NCBI GenBank assembly: GCA_027972325.1
Contig: JAPMOS010000222.1
Span: forward strand, 1-47,155
Source of the DNA: Paratrimastix pyriformis
Taxonomy: Eukaryota > Preaxostyla > Paratrimastigidae
Direction of reading: 5' to 3'
DNA length: 47,155 nt
Part shown: positions 1 to 11,518 of the stretch, piece after piece
How positions within the stretch are numbered: position 1 is the first letter of the stretch
Layout: each line of letters starts with the position of its first letter
Made by a program: the position numbers and the translations under genes
The notes under the pieces: generated by a model
Told to the model about the DNA's origin: nothing
The model's input: the letters and a program-made list of their open reading frames with translations, nothing else
Database searches by the model: none

Positions 1-159
1 AAGAGGCGGACGAGGACGAGGTACGGGAGGAGAAGGAGGCCTGATGGAAGGGGAGGGACGTGACAGTGAGATTGACGGATGGAGGATGATCGAGCGACCG
101 GGCGAGTTGTTTGGCGGTGGTGGCGAGCTGGAGGAAGTTGATGGGGTTGGCTTGTCGCA

Positions 160-1024
160 GGGGGCGGGGGTCGGAGGTACAGAGGCGTGTGTAATAAGTC
201 GGGCCACCGTTGTTGGGTGGCAACAGCCCTCCAGGTGGTGGAAGCGGTGGGGGGCCGGGCAGTTCGATGTTGTGAGAGGGTGATTGGGGGAGACCCGGGT
301 ATGGAGCAGGCAATCTGGGAGAAGGGGATTGATGGGCTGGATGAGCTTCATGATGGGGATGCAGGATGCGGTGGCGGACCTGCTGAGGAAAGCTCGGATC
401 CCGACAGGAGCGCGGATGAGGGTGGTGCACGTCTGTCAGGAATGCGGAAGGGTGAGCGAGGGCCGCGAAAGGGAGCGGACTGCCTGGTGGTGCGTCTGGA
501 GGGGACGGTGACAGAATGAGTGAAGCGGTCCGGAAGGTGGTGATGGCGGACGGACGGGTGCGGAAGAGGTGCCCAGAGTGTGGTGCCGATCGGTGGCACG
601 CGCAGGAGGAACGGGCGGTGGGCATGGAGGATGTCATGGTGGTCCAGGTGGTTCGCGATCGGCGGGACGGCAGGGTGGACCAGTCGCAGTGGCGGGTGCA
701 GCCGGACCCCGTGGAAGTTCTTGGCACGAATTACCGCCTGGAGGCGGCGGCGGAGTTCTGCGAAAGGAGAGGAGGGGGGCGACATTGGGTGGCGGTGAAG
801 AGGATTGAAGGGGCATGGTGGCGCTTCGATGACAGCGTGGTGAGGGAGGTGGGCGAGGAAGAGACGAAGCATGGCGACATCTTTCTTTATGTGGCGGGGG
901 CAGGGATGGGGTCGAGAATGCAGCGTTCGATGTGGGGACCGGCTTTTGGAGGGGGAGCAAAGAAGGGGCAGACGGGAGGGCACAAGGGGGGACGAAGAGG
1001 GAGACGGGTAAGGCGGGAGAGGTG
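160..1024 (+). pseudogene. Ubiquitin-specific-protease-like (C19) region in the N-terminal part of LINE-A
   Basis: Four USP signatures occur in the right order. A Cys box (GVCNKSGHRCWVATALQ) has its candidate nucleophile Cys codon at 211-213 and follows the family pattern G-x-x-N-x-G-x-x-C-[WF]-x-x-x-x-LQ. A first CxxC (CQEC) lies at 434-445 and a second (CPEC) at 570-581, like the zinc finger of USPs. The His box (YRLEAAAEF, then RHWVAVKR with His at 783-785, WWRFDDSVV with Asp at 828-833, and a closing FLYVAG) matches the USP C-terminal block. The blocks lie in three frames, so the copy is broken. Downstream the reading frame becomes very basic. In life the product would be expected to cleave ubiquitin or a ubiquitin-like modifier. 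Motif recognition is direct; function is inferred. Confidence 0.72.
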
Positions 1025-1310
1025 AAGACCTGGAGGAGCATGAGGTGGGGCAGTCCGGGGTGCGCCCGGTAACGGGGACTCCTACCGGGGGTGCCCAGGT
1101 ATCCTGGGGACGGGATGAGCAGAAAGGCCAGGAAGAAGCGCGGGAAGAAGGACGCGACAAGGAAGAAGAGGCAGGTGGCAAAGATGAGGGATATCGAGAA
1201 GATATGACGAGAAGGCGGAGGAGGAGGAATTCCAGGGGGTGGAGAAGTGGTGCCAGGGCAAGAAGGAGGCCAACCTGAGGGCGGGGCTGCCGGCGAGGGA
1301 GGAGGGAAGG

Positions 1311-2070
1311 ATGAGGGTCGTGGGGTGGAACGTGCGTGGGTTGGGGTCAGACTGGAAGAAGAGCAATGTGGCGGACCTGCTGCGAGTTGGGGGTCAACAT
1401 TGCCCTCCTGCAAGAGACGAAAGGTACGAAAGACAACAAGCAACAGTTGGAGGAGAAGTGGATGAAGGGGTGGTGCTGGAGGAGCTCGGTGGTGGAGGAC
1501 GCAGATGCGCGGCACCCAAGGGAGGGGTGATGATTGGGTATAGGCGGACCTTACAGATAGCAGTGCGCAAGGTCAGGGAGGTGATCCCTGGCTACTTGAT
1601 GTTTCTCGATTGGTCGGAGGGGAAGACCAACCTGAGGCTCATAAATCTGTACTACCCAACTGGGGAGGGAGAGGACAAGGTGAGGGTAAGGAATGTCATT
1701 ATCAGGAGGTTGGAAGAGTGCATGGCGGAGGGAGCAGCTGAGGGGAGGGGCGTGGTGGTGTACACGGACGCGAATAGCTGGGCCAAGGAGGTTGGTGAGC
1801 AGGAGATGCTGGGTCTGTATGACACGGCGAAGATGGTGGGTAAGCAGAACGAGATCACATTCGTGCGCAACAAGAAGAAAGGAGGGAAGGGGGAGGTGGA
1901 GGAGGAGGGCAAGCAAGGGGGGAAGAAAGGGGAGGCCAGGCTGGACCTTTGCTTGGCAACGCAGGGGACGATGGCACGATTGCTGGACAATATGTGGGTG
2001 TGGAGAAATGAGGAGGTTCAATGGCAGGAAGTCACAGACCATCACATGGTAGTCACTGACTTGAGGAACA
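1311..2070 (+). pseudogene. LINE-A AP-like endonuclease domain
   Basis: The domain opens with MRVVGWNVRGLG, the conserved WN-x-RGL motif, at about 1,311. It continues with LLQETKG (the catalytic Glu motif), VVYTDANSW (the D-x-N motif), ARLDLCLAT (the RLD motif) and TDHHMVVTDL (the S/T-D-H motif) near 2,035. All APE landmarks are therefore present. The QET block is in a different frame from the flanks, so at least two small indels are present. Such an endonuclease nicks target DNA to prime reverse transcription. A lysine-rich loop (about 1,875-1,930) interrupts the usual spacing before RLD. The domain lies directly upstream of the RT in the usual LINE order. Confidence 0.85.
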
Positions 2071-2269
2071 TGTTGCCGGCATGGGCGGGAACGCTGCGGA
2101 GGAAGGTGGCCATCTGCCCGTCCAAGTCGGACCTGGATGCGTTGCTGCGGGAGAAGAGGAAGGATGAGTATGAAGGGATGGTGGGGAAGATGCGCACGTA
2201 CCGGGAGAAAGTGGCGGAATTGCTTCGGAAGGCGATGGAGAAGGGGCGGACCCATCGTTCGAGCAGATG

Positions 2270-4640
2270 AGTGGGATCCTGCGGGAGACGGCGGGGAAGG
2301 TGTTTGGGTTCCGGGACGTGGCCAACACAGACAGGGATTATGAGCCCCATCGCATGAAGAAGCTGAGACGGATGGCGATGGCGGAGCGGGACCCGAGCCT
2401 GAGGAGGGAAATGCAGAAGCAGTTGGCCAAAATGAGAGGCGTGCACTACAGGAAGAGGGATCGGGCGTTGGAAGGGAAGCGCAAGCGCATATATAAGGGC
2501 ATCATGACAGACGGGGTGGCGCCGGTCACGTCGTATGCAACTAAGAATGTGGAGGGAAAGGTGGACAAAGTGGTCACAGATCCGGAGTCGGTGAAGAATG
2601 GATGGAGGAACTTCATGGCGGACCTGGCAAGGAGGGTGTTGCCGGTGGGCCCGAGGGTGGGGCGGGTGCCAGAAGGAAGGCCGCAGGAAGAAGGGAGGGT
2701 GATCATGGCCCCCCTCACAACGCATGATGTTGAGACAATCCTGGGGGCGCTCCCCGATGGTAAGGCGGCGGGCCCGGATGGAGTGACGGCAGAGATGATC
2801 CATGCCTGTGGGGAAGAGATCAAAGAGTGGTTGGGGAGGAGATACAATGAGATGTTGGAGCGGAGTGAAGTGCCGCAGGAGCTCAAGGTCAGTTCGGTGT
2901 TCATGGCCACGAAGTCGCAGACAGAACACCCTGGTGACCCTGCAGGCAGAAGGCCAATCACTTTGATACAGGTCTTTTTGAAGGGGCTGCAAGTGGTGGC
3001 GTCGCGGTTCCAAGAATGGTGCGTACAGAAGAATGTGTTTGGGGAGGAGCAGTTTGGGTTTCTGAGAGGGAGAAGGATTGAGACCCCAATTGCAGAAATT
3101 ATGGGAGTGCTCACTGACTCGAAAATTATGGGAGGCAGGGAATTCCACATGTGCTCGTTAGATATCAAAAGGCCTATGATACAGTGGACATGGACGCACT
3201 GAGGAGGGGTTGAGACGGATGGGGTTGAGGAGGCATTCATCAGGTATGTGGATAGTCTGTACGAGGGGAGGAAGGCCAAAGTCATTACGGGTTTCGGGCT
3301 GACGGAGAGCTATGAGATAGAGAGAGGCATTAGTCAGGGGGACCCGCTTTCATGTCTGCTATTTATCTCATTCATGGAGGAAGTGCTGGCAGAGGTGCGA
3401 AAGCAGGAAGGTGGGTATATCCTGGATAGTGGAAGGAAGGTGAAAGTCCTTGCCTTTGCTGACGATGTGATGCTGGTCACTCGAACCAAGGAGCAGATGG
3501 TACGGTTGGTCAACACAGTGAGACGGAAGGTGGAGGAGGCGGGCAGCTGTCGTGGACCAAGTGTGACTACCTGTGTGGGGGTGAAGAGCAAGACGGACCT
3601 GGACCTGGGTGAGGGTCGAGTCATCAAGGTCCAGCAGAAGGGTGGGGCCATCCGGTACCTGGGAATTTGGATAGACGAGGAGATGAACATGAAGATCAAC
3701 ACGGAGAAGGTCATCCAGAAAATGTGTGGGAGGTTGCACAGGCTGATGGACAAGAAGGTCCCACCGAGGTTGATGGTGCAGATGATCAACGAGTGCGTGT
3801 CGACGTGCCTACAATATACGGCGAGGCAGTGCCCCATGCCGCAGAAGGACCTTGAGATTCTTCAACAGCGCTATGCGCGAGTATTTCGGGAGATTGGTGG
3901 GTGCTTGGGGAAATGCGACCCGGCGGAGGTGCTCTTCTTCCCGGAGGATGAGGGTGGGATGGGTCTCAAGGACCCGGTGGATGTGCACGACATGATGGTG
4001 CTCACGCAACTGCTGGGCAGGGTGGCAGACCAACAAGGGTGCGGCGTGATGCTCCGTGAAGAGATAGCCCTGCTGCAAAAGTTGTGGACGACGAGTGAGC
4101 CGCTGCTGGACAACCCCGGAAGTGGGTCAGACTGCACGCGAAGGAGAAGATGCCGGGGTGGTGTCGGGGATGTTGAGGATCTTGCACAAGGGTTGGCCAT
4201 CGAGGGATGGAAGTATTGAAAAGGAAGCGGAATGGGGAATGCCGACAACACTGGAGGAGCTGGCGAGCATGCAAAATCACCAAGCGGCACAGGGGCATCA
4301 GGAGTGGCTGACCTGATTGTGGGCGGAGTTTCAGTGGAAGGGCACGATGCCGCAGTACGTGGAGGCCATCAAGGAGCGGGTGTGTGTGGGGGAAGTGGAG
4401 ACGGAATATGGTAAGTTGGCGAGGAGGATCCGAGAGAGGGAAGGTGGCAGAAAGAGATCGAAAGAGGGGTCGAAAGAGAAAAGGGAGAGCCGAGAAGGGA
4501 GGGAAGGGACAATGGGCAAGAGAGAGGAGGGATGGAAGGACAAAGGAATGGGCCCGGAGAAAGAGAAGAGCGAGAAGTGGGAAGGAAGGGAGCGGAAGCA
4601 GGAAGTGGAGGAGGGATGGGGTGAGAGGAGCTGAAGTGGC
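2270..4640 (+). pseudogene. LINE-A reverse transcriptase and connector
   Basis: RT blocks are clear: KAAGPDGVTAEMIHAC (finger), PGDPAGRRPITLIQ, the LDIK palm A motif near 3,165, GISQGDPLSCLLFISF (motif B) near 3,330 and FADDVMLVTR (catalytic FADD) near 3,450. The thumb region IRYLGIWIDEE and the following 250 residues align with LINE-B. Comparison with LINE-B shows single-base losses just after motif A and several more toward 4,200. The last 300 bases before RNase H are purine-rich and code for a Lys/Glu/Arg-rich, low-complexity linker in both copies. This enzyme would copy its RNA onto nicked target DNA. Confidence 0.88.
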
Positions 4641-4660
4641 GGACTGGTAGCGAAAGGATA

Positions 4661-5080
4661 TTGGCGGTGGTGGAGCGGCTGTCCAATGGGGCACTGGCTG
4701 TGCGGGTCGGGAGAAGGTGCACGGGAAAAGGGCAAACAAACAATGAGGCAGAGCTGGAAGCCATCCTGGAAGCCATCAGAGTGGGACAGGATGCAAACGT
4801 GGAGGTGCGCACGGACAGTAAGGTGGCAAAGGGATGGGTGGAGAGGCTGATGAAGGACGACTGGACACCGACGGACCTGATCGAGTCGAAGGCCGAGGGC
4901 CTCCTCCGAAGGGGACAGCGAATTCTGAAGGAGCACAGGGGGTGTCCGGCTGGTGTGGGTGAAGGGGCACCAGGAGACAGGGGCATCGCTGGATGCGGAG
5001 GGGAACAGATTGGCAGACAAGATTGCCGGGCAAAGCATCAAACAGGACATAGGCAAGGTGCAACAGGAACGGACCTGGGG
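4661..5080 (+). pseudogene. LINE-A RNase H domain (lacks first catalytic block)
   Basis: TNNEAELEAILEAIR supplies the catalytic Glu, VEVRTDSKVAKGW the second Asp, VWVKGHQETGASLDAEGN the His motif, and NRLADKIAG the last Asp region. In LINE-B the domain begins with FYTDGSATKPEGK; that block, with the first Asp, is absent here, so a short deletion near 4,650 removed it. There is also a frame change before VWVKGH. The domain normally removes RNA from the RNA-DNA hybrid. Its position after the RT and before a Cys/His knuckle is the same in LINE-A and LINE-B. Confidence 0.82.
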
Positions 5081-5089
5081 TTTTCGGTT

Positions 5090-6646
5090 GGTTCACCAAT
5101 GCGACGGGGAGGAGGTGGAGGGAGACTTTCGCACAAGCCTCCAGTCCTTCAGCCGCCGCGGACGCATCTCCAGGGCGGCCCGGAAACGCAAGAACGCACT
5201 GGTGGTCATCAATGCTCAGACGGGAAATGGCGGAATAAATACGCAGACCATGCGATGCGAAATGTCGGGCAGACTGGCCATGATGGCAATCTTGCAGCGG
5301 TACATCACGGCCAACATCAGATTCTACATCAATGGTGAAGGGATGGGAAATGTTGGTGTGGGGCGAGAGACTATACGAACCATTTGGTTTTTGAATGCCC
5401 GGCTATGATGGGCAGTGTCGCTGAAAGGTGGAGTGGTGCCAATGCGATCAAACTGATCGCGTGGCTGGACAAGGGGAAGGAGCAGAAGATGCAGAACAAT
5501 TGCTCCAAGAAAAATGGGTGGAGCCTATGGGTCAAAGTGTGCAGGTGAGAGGTAAGCAAATAGCGATGGACAGACTCTGGGAGCTCATCGAGCGATCGCG
5601 GGGGCGCTGGTACCGCGCCCGAACCTGGGACAGCTTCTGGGAAATGTTCACCACAGAAGTGGCGAACCTCTGCGATCGATATGTGGATGGGATGAGTACG
5701 GAGATGGCAGAAGGGCAGACCCACAAGAGCACCCTGCGAAACCAGTGGACGACCCCCCACGTGGTGTCCTCTCTGCTCAGACAAGCAGGCAGTTTGACAA
5801 CGATGGCATTCTCGCATCCTGGGAATGCCGATTTGAGCTTCCCTGAATTCAGAACGCCCAGCAAGGATGACTGGTTTTTGGGTGGAAGACTGGATGGCTA
5901 CGGGTTGTTTAAGGAGAATCGCGACCTCCTCATCTTTGCCAACCCTGAATACAACCCACAGGAGGAGATGGACCGGTTATTTACGGTAATTGGTGATTGG
6001 GCGGAGAGCCCAATTGGTAGAGCTGGGAAGAGAGCCTTCCGATGTATCGCGATAGTCCCGTACGGAGTGGGTAAGCCAAACCGGACGCGGCCGGTGCAGG
6101 GAATGAAGGCGCAGCATGGAGTCGGTTTGGCGCTGAGGGGGACATGCAACTGAAGGAGCTGTTTATCATTGAGGAAGGGGCTTCAGCTTCTGGCTGCCGA
6201 GCTTCTGGCGGACGGGGAGAAAGGTGCGGGAAGGCCCCGTTTGACGTGGGCATTCTGCTCTTCGAGAACCAGCGGGCCCGAGAGAGATTCCCGATGGACC
6301 CAGCCCCTTGTGGGCATTGGAGAACATGTTGCGAAAGGAGGCGGGAGCGCGAAGAGTGGAGGCTGACTATGAGGGGCGTCCGAAGGAGGGCGAAGTGCTC
6401 TATAACTGGAGGGGGATTTCAGAAGGTGTGGTGAAGAAAGTTGCTGGGAGACTGCGAAGACGGTGCGGGCTTAGGGAAATCTACGCGAATGACTGCAGAC
6501 TGGCAGCAGAGCTGGGGATTGTGGATGAAGAGACCCAGAAGGAGATTGGGAGCGAACTGGGTGGACTGCGGAGAACTATGCTGGTAGCGATCAAGCAACG
6601 GAAGAAGAACGAGAAGAACGAGGAAGGGATGGACGAAGGGACGTAG
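5090..6646 (+). pseudogene. LINE-A C-terminal region: Cys/His knuckle plus large conserved domain of unknown function
   Basis: After RNase H comes a segment with MRCEMSG.LAMMAILQRYIT, a degraded copy of the C-x-C-x4-H-x3-H-x4-C knuckle that is clean in LINE-B, and then about 400 residues shared closely with LINE-B: TLRNQWTTPH, SLLRQAGSLT, AFSHPGNADLSFPE, DWFLGG, ANPEYNPQEEMDR, KRAFRC, FDVGILLFEN and RERFPMDPAP. The ANPEY block followed by a hydrophobic IVP strand recalls the NPP[YF] motif of N6-adenine methyltransferases, but Glu replaces the second Pro and I cannot confirm the fold. Conservation across two copies argues that it was selected. Frame changes occur near 6,140 and 6,310. Confidence 0.75.
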
Positions 6647-6823
6647 TCCGAGTGTCGGCGGTGACCGCCCCTTGTGGGCGCGAGCCGACCCATGGACCAC
6701 TTGGGGCGTTCCTTCTTGCGAGCTTGTCTCGCGGGGAGGGCGGACCGGGAGGTCTATGTTACCCGCGGGCTTCGGCCCGATAACGGACTCGGCGTAAGCC
6801 GGGAAGTATCACACACACACACA
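6647..6823 (+). other. LINE-A 3' UTR tail with two hairpins and (CA)n end
   Basis: This non-coding tail follows the stop codon near 6,644. Stem GCGAG/CTCGC closes a CTTGT loop at 718-732 within the 6,700s (6,718-6,732). A second stem, CGGGC-TTCG-GCCCG at 6,766-6,779, has a classic stable UUCG tetraloop. The tail ends AAGTATC followed by about six CA units in place of poly(A). The same arrangement occurs at the ends of LINE-B and of the nested 155-bp copy. In LINEs with a stringent RT such 3' hairpins are the template recognition signal, and I infer that role here. Confidence 0.75.
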
Positions 6824-6829
6824 CAACAT

Positions 6830-9800
6830 CCTGGATCGTCGTTTTGTAAGAGCGAACCCATGTTTTGCCTTCGCGCACCTTATCACAGCACACAGGTGTT
6901 GGTGCCTGATGACCACTGCGCATGAGAAGTTTCTCCAGCGAGTCGTGATACTGTCCTGGCCGCAGCGAGGCCCCGGCGACGCGAAGGTCACTCGCGCGCC
7001 TGTTGAAGAGTGACATGATCATGCACCCTGTGCAGTTTGCACGCTCCGGGCGCGCGCAGAATATCGCTTCGGCACCGTACTTCTCAGCGATCTCCATCAC
7101 CTCTTTCGTGAGCTCGAGACACGTCGTATCGCTGCTGATGGATCCAATTGCACCCTTTCCGCGCAGCTCGAGACCAGCTTTGTGCACTGCGGTTTCATCG
7201 CCCAGAGTGGACGCGGTCTCCTCACGTTTGCGGGCGATCTGCGTATCCACTGACGGGACGACGGTTCCACTCGGGAGTTGTGTAACTGTTGCACTCTTCC
7301 GCAGCAGGTCGCGTGTCTGACGCAACAACGCAACGCATCGTGGCTTGCCGCCTTTGTTGACGGCGAAGTGAAACGCGCTGCGCACGGGCTGATCGAAGTA
7401 CGTCTCCACATCCTCCGGGTCCATCGTTACACCCGCGTCCAGCGGCACACCGAGGTCATTGAGCATCACCACGCACGCGTCCTTCTCCTCAAAGAGCTCA
7501 TCGTGCTCCTCCAACAGCTGTGCGGTGTTGTTCTTCTTGCCCAACTTCTCGCGTTCCTCATCCGTCGGAACCCAGCACTCGCCTGTGCGGACCAGCTCTC
7601 CCTCAGCATTGCGGGTCCATCCGAAGAGCGCCAAGATGCGTGCAGCTTGTTCGCCTCGGTGAACGCCACCTCGTCAATCTGCGGGTCTTCGAGGTCGCAG
7701 AACTCCAGCTTGAAGTTGTGCTCGACGAGTGCTGCAACGACGAACGGCAAGCTCTTCATGTGCAACTCGCGCGCACGTGCACTCAGCATCATCATCACCT
7801 GTTGCTCAATACCCAGACGGCACTCACTCACACAGAGTGTGTCCTCGATGACGCACCCGGCTGAGAGCGCCTCGGTGAGTGTGAGAAGGATCTTGTGGTT
7901 GCCGCCGGCGGCACGCTCATACACGATTGTGCCCGTGTTCATGCGATACTTGCGCACGCGGAACATCGCTTGTACCATCTCGATTGCGCCTGTGGTGGTG
8001 CTCAGCGCGTGCACAAACGTGTCGAAATGCTCAACGTTGATGTCAACGCCGGCTGTGATGGTGCTCGTGTACATGAAGAGATGGATGTCTTTCTCGACGA
8101 TGTACTTGTTGATGTCGTTGCCGATGATGTCGCGCTTCTCAGCGAAGTGAGTGACCCGCACCTGTTTGCCCTCGCTGTCCTGCACGCGCCGCATCTCCTT
8201 GTCTTTGCCACACATCACGAGGATGTTGAGCGGGCGTGCGCTCGGAGTGGTCTCGAAGTAGTTGCGAATCGCGCGGAGAGCGGAAAGATTCGAGATGAAG
8301 CACGCCACACGCTTGCCGGCGTCGAAATGCCGCTTGATTTGACCCGTCACATACGTCACACCGGCTGGGTTGCGACGGTTGAGGCCGGCGTTGATGCACT
8401 TCACGCGGTACTCCGGCATCTGTTTGTTGAACTCGATGAGCTTCGCTCCAACTGGCTCCGGATCGCGGTAAGAGAGCAGGTTTTCCAGCAGTCGCACCGT
8501 CGATTGTTGCAGCAACCCATCCATCGCAACGATGTGCTCCGAGTGGATCATCAGCTCGCGCAAGTGCTGCACAATACGCGTATCGTTGGTGCTCTGGAGT
8601 TGATTCAGAAGGCTTTCCACCTCATCCAATACGAGGTATTTGATGGTGAGAGCACCGCCGAGCGTGCTGCCAAGGTCACCAACCACAACACGTCCAAGGC
8701 TGTCCACTTGCACAATGAGACGCTGGTGCTGGTGTACTGAGATGGCGCCGGTGATGTCCATGTATGACTCAAACGGCTTGCTCCCCGGCGTGTTGTACCG
8801 TTTCATGAAGTCAAACGCGAGTGTGCGACGGCAGGAGATCATCACAACGGTGCACTGTGGATCAACCTGTGTGAGAATGCGAGAGAGGTTCTGCGTCTTG
8901 CCAGAGCCCATGCGCGCCTTGATGCAGGTCAGCTTCTCCGTGATGTCGCACTGCAGAAACTCATCGGCGCGGTGATCGAGCATTAGTGGGTCGCACCAAT
9001 CGTAGAACGCGTGCAACCGCTTGTGGAAGTTCATCTTCTCCGCGAGTTTGAACTCCTTGGGCACCCTCGGATCACGCTCGTCACGCGAGCAGTATAGTTT
9101 GCACGCCGTGTCTGTGAACACCACGAACGGATTGTCGTGGTCGTGGTCAGCATCGCAGATCTCGCAATGATACGACCCCTCATGAGTGATGCGCAGGGCG
9201 TTGCCGCTGGTTGTGGCTTCGGTACTCCACGCGTCCTTGCCGAGGTTCTTGTCGAGGTACGCGATCGACGCGGCTGGCAAGTCGCCCGTCACAATCTCGG
9301 GCGCCGGGAGCGTGGTCAACTCCTGGCTGAAGTCCAGCGCCTGCAGATCGAGCTCGGGCACGCCTTCGGTGTATGTGACGAGCGAGTCGCGGACCTGCTC
9401 ATCTGTCACTTCAAGGCAGTCAGGATCACTCGCCAACCGCACCACACGGTGTGCCATGAACGGTGCGCGGCCCTCAACACGAGTGATTTTGTCCTGTGTG
9501 AAGCACCGGAACAGGTGGTTCTTGGAGTACACACCCGCGTCAATGCAGCTGTAGCCGCGCTTGAACTTGAGATGACGCGCAATGATGCTGTTGATCTCTC
9601 GCGGCACCAGCACCTTGCAGATGACGTGATAGATCTCCTTCTTGGGTCCGCAAGCGGTGTAAACGGTGACACAGTGGCCAAGCAGCAGCTCAATCTCGCG
9701 TGTGATCCTCTCAATCGGGATACGCTCGAGCGGCTTCCCGTCAACAGCGCAGCGCTCAATGTCGAAGTACGCCTTGTGTACCGGGATGCCGATGCGTTCG

Positions 9801-10300
9801 TGCACTGTCTGCACATCTCTCTTGTGTAGCAGGAATGCACGAACTTCGTCAGCAGACTTGTTCGCATAGTCCATGCCCTTGCTTCCCATCTTCTCGATTG
9901 CGAAGGTGAGCTCACCCAGCTCAATCTCACATCCACCGACGCTGATCACTGTCTTGCTGCGCGGAACCAGCTTGCGCCACACGGGAAAGTAGCGAGCAAT
10001 GTTGCCGGTGTACGCGCTGTGCAGCACTTCCACGTAGTCAATATTTGCGGGTGTGTGCCCTTCATCGATCGGCTCCCACGCTTGGGTGACTGTCATGCTG
10101 CCGCGCTGCGTCACACGGATGATGTGGCACATGTCTTCTCTTGCCAACTCGGGGTGCCGTCTGACGAGCGAGGCCACCCTCTGATCCTTACCACCAAGCT
10201 TCTGTTTGCGCGCGTACGGTAGTGGGTTTGCCCGAATATTTGCGAGCTCATCGGTGTAAAACTTCGCGAGACACACTGCGTGGAGGTGCTGCGGAATCAT
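6830..10300 (-). pseudogene. PrimPol-superfamily-2 helicase (herpesvirus origin-binding-protein type), part of the virus-like fossil
   Basis: Part of the same fossil, broken. The N-terminal third carries archaeo-eukaryotic primase motifs: AYFDIERC (D-x-E), EIYHVICK (x-H) and IDAGVYSKNHLFRCFTQDK, the D-x-x-VY-x-x-N-x-x-FR-x6-K block of PrimPols. The central part is a helicase: MGSGKT (Walker A), VMISCRRTLAFDFMKRY (motif Ia), LVLDEVESLL (motif II, DEVE as in herpesvirus UL9-like proteins) and GVDINVEHFDTFV followed by MVQAMFRVRKY (motifs V and VI). The last 250 residues, read to the LINE-A junction, are unrecognised. PrimPol-helicase fusions start replication in several large DNA viruses. It sits just downstream of the polymerase on the same strand. 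Confidence 0.8.
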
Positions 10301-11518
10301 GATGGACGCTTCAGGAGAGCCAAAGTTCGGTTGCGCACGAGCGCTGATTGCACACTGAACTGGGTACCCTTGAAGCTGAACTCAGGCTCAACGCCAACTT
10401 TGACACCGTCGGCGGGGATGGCCATCTTGTAGTATGTCTTCCGCTTTGCGAAGTACGCGTGAGTGAACACGGCCTCGAACGCGAAGGTGATGAAGCGCTG
10501 GTGAGACACAGGAAACATGGCTGCTTCGGTGTAGCTTTGCTTCAGCTCAGCGTTGATGGTTTCCTGCATGCTCTTACCCCACGCGTTGAACGCATCGACG
10601 CCTGCTTGTCGTGAAGTCGAGCGGTGGGCGATACTCTGGCGCGAGCTCAACAGCAGTTGAATCCGTATCGATGAACAGCTTGCGTCCGCGTTTGCCAGCG
10701 ATCGCACTCGCGCGGAGAATCGCATCACGAGCAGCAGCAGCGACGGCAGCAGCACACTTCTCGTTGAACACGTAGCAGACGAATGGTGTACCGAGAAGGC
10801 CATACAAACTGTTCGCCATTGTCTTGAAGCAGAGTTGCATCATGTTGTGGTACCCCACTTTATCGGTATCGCCGCGGGCTCGCGCCTCTTTGAGCAGTTT
10901 CTTGTGTTTGGTACGCTCATCGGTGAAGTATTCCACCGTCTCGGTGAAAGGATCGTGCTCCAGGATCGCGAACGCGGTGTATGTGTTGAGCGTGTTGGTG
11001 TCCTCGCGGAAGAGCTGCAGCTCATTGAAGATGCCTTCCGTTGCTGCGTTGGCTGCAGCGACTTCCTCTTCAGTGGGGTTGCGCACGTATGTTGTGTTTT
11101 CCGGTGTCCTGCCATCTGCGAACACTTCGGCGAGCGATGCGAACGTTCCGATGAAGCTGAACGGAGAGATGCGATAGGCGCGCATGATAGACGCGTAGAG
11201 ACCGGTGAAGTCGAACATCATACAGAGAGCCTCGACGACGTACTCGACGACTGACCATGACCGCGCCTGTGTATTGCCCATTCTTCACGCCTCCGCCACC
11301 GTAGTTCCAAACAAGTTTCACAAACTCGCGTTCCCGCCACGCAAAGCGCGCCAAGAATGTCATGGCCCACGCTGCTTGAGTGTAGCTGATGTATGCCGAC
11401 AGCGTGATTCCGGTCACTTCCATGAAACATCGCAGTTTGGGCATGTAGTCGAGCTTCTGAGCGATGTGCAGCACGGCATCGCAGTCGTACAGACAGTATC
11501 GGATGATATTCTCGAAGC
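10297..11518 (-). pseudogene. Family-B DNA polymerase, part of the virus-like fossil
   Basis: Part of the fossil element, broken. Reading on the minus strand, YCLYDCDAVLHIAQKLD matches the third exonuclease motif (Y-x3-D) of proofreading family-B polymerases. FDFTGLYASIMRAYRISP is polymerase motif A, MANSLYGLLGTP is motif B, and FIDTDSTAVEL is motif C with the catalytic DTDS. A KRKTYYK block resembles the downstream K-K-x-Y motif. The N-terminal part lies beyond the LINE-B insertion and is not found in the window. The enzyme would have copied the element's DNA. No terminal-protein-binding insertions typical of protein-primed enzymes stand out, but I cannot exclude them. Confidence 0.8.

Larger units (their letters stand above)
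1..6823 (+). mobile_element. LINE-A, APE-type non-LTR retrotransposon (5' end outside or at window edge)
   Basis: In order it shows a USP-like cysteine protease region, a basic linker, an AP endonuclease, a reverse transcriptase with an FADD core, an RNase H, a Cys/His knuckle, a long conserved C-terminal region and a 3' UTR ending in (CA)n. The layout is that of APE-class LINEs with RNase H. About ten frame changes are visible when it is read against LINE-B, the minus-strand relative at 11,522-16,352; one example is a missing A near 3,165 in the LDIKKAYDTVD block. It is therefore a dead copy. The 3' end runs directly into the coding DNA of the virus-like fossil at 6,824, so it inserted there. 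I see no 5' boundary in the window. Confidence 0.9.

Noticed and set aside
348-2255. Long minus-strand open frames opposite LINE-A
   Set aside because: Shadows of GC-rich coding DNA; Pro/His/Ser-rich with no domains.
9400-9830. Plus-strand open frames across the fossil helicase
   Set aside because: Antisense shadows; the minus-strand frame carries the primase and helicase motifs.
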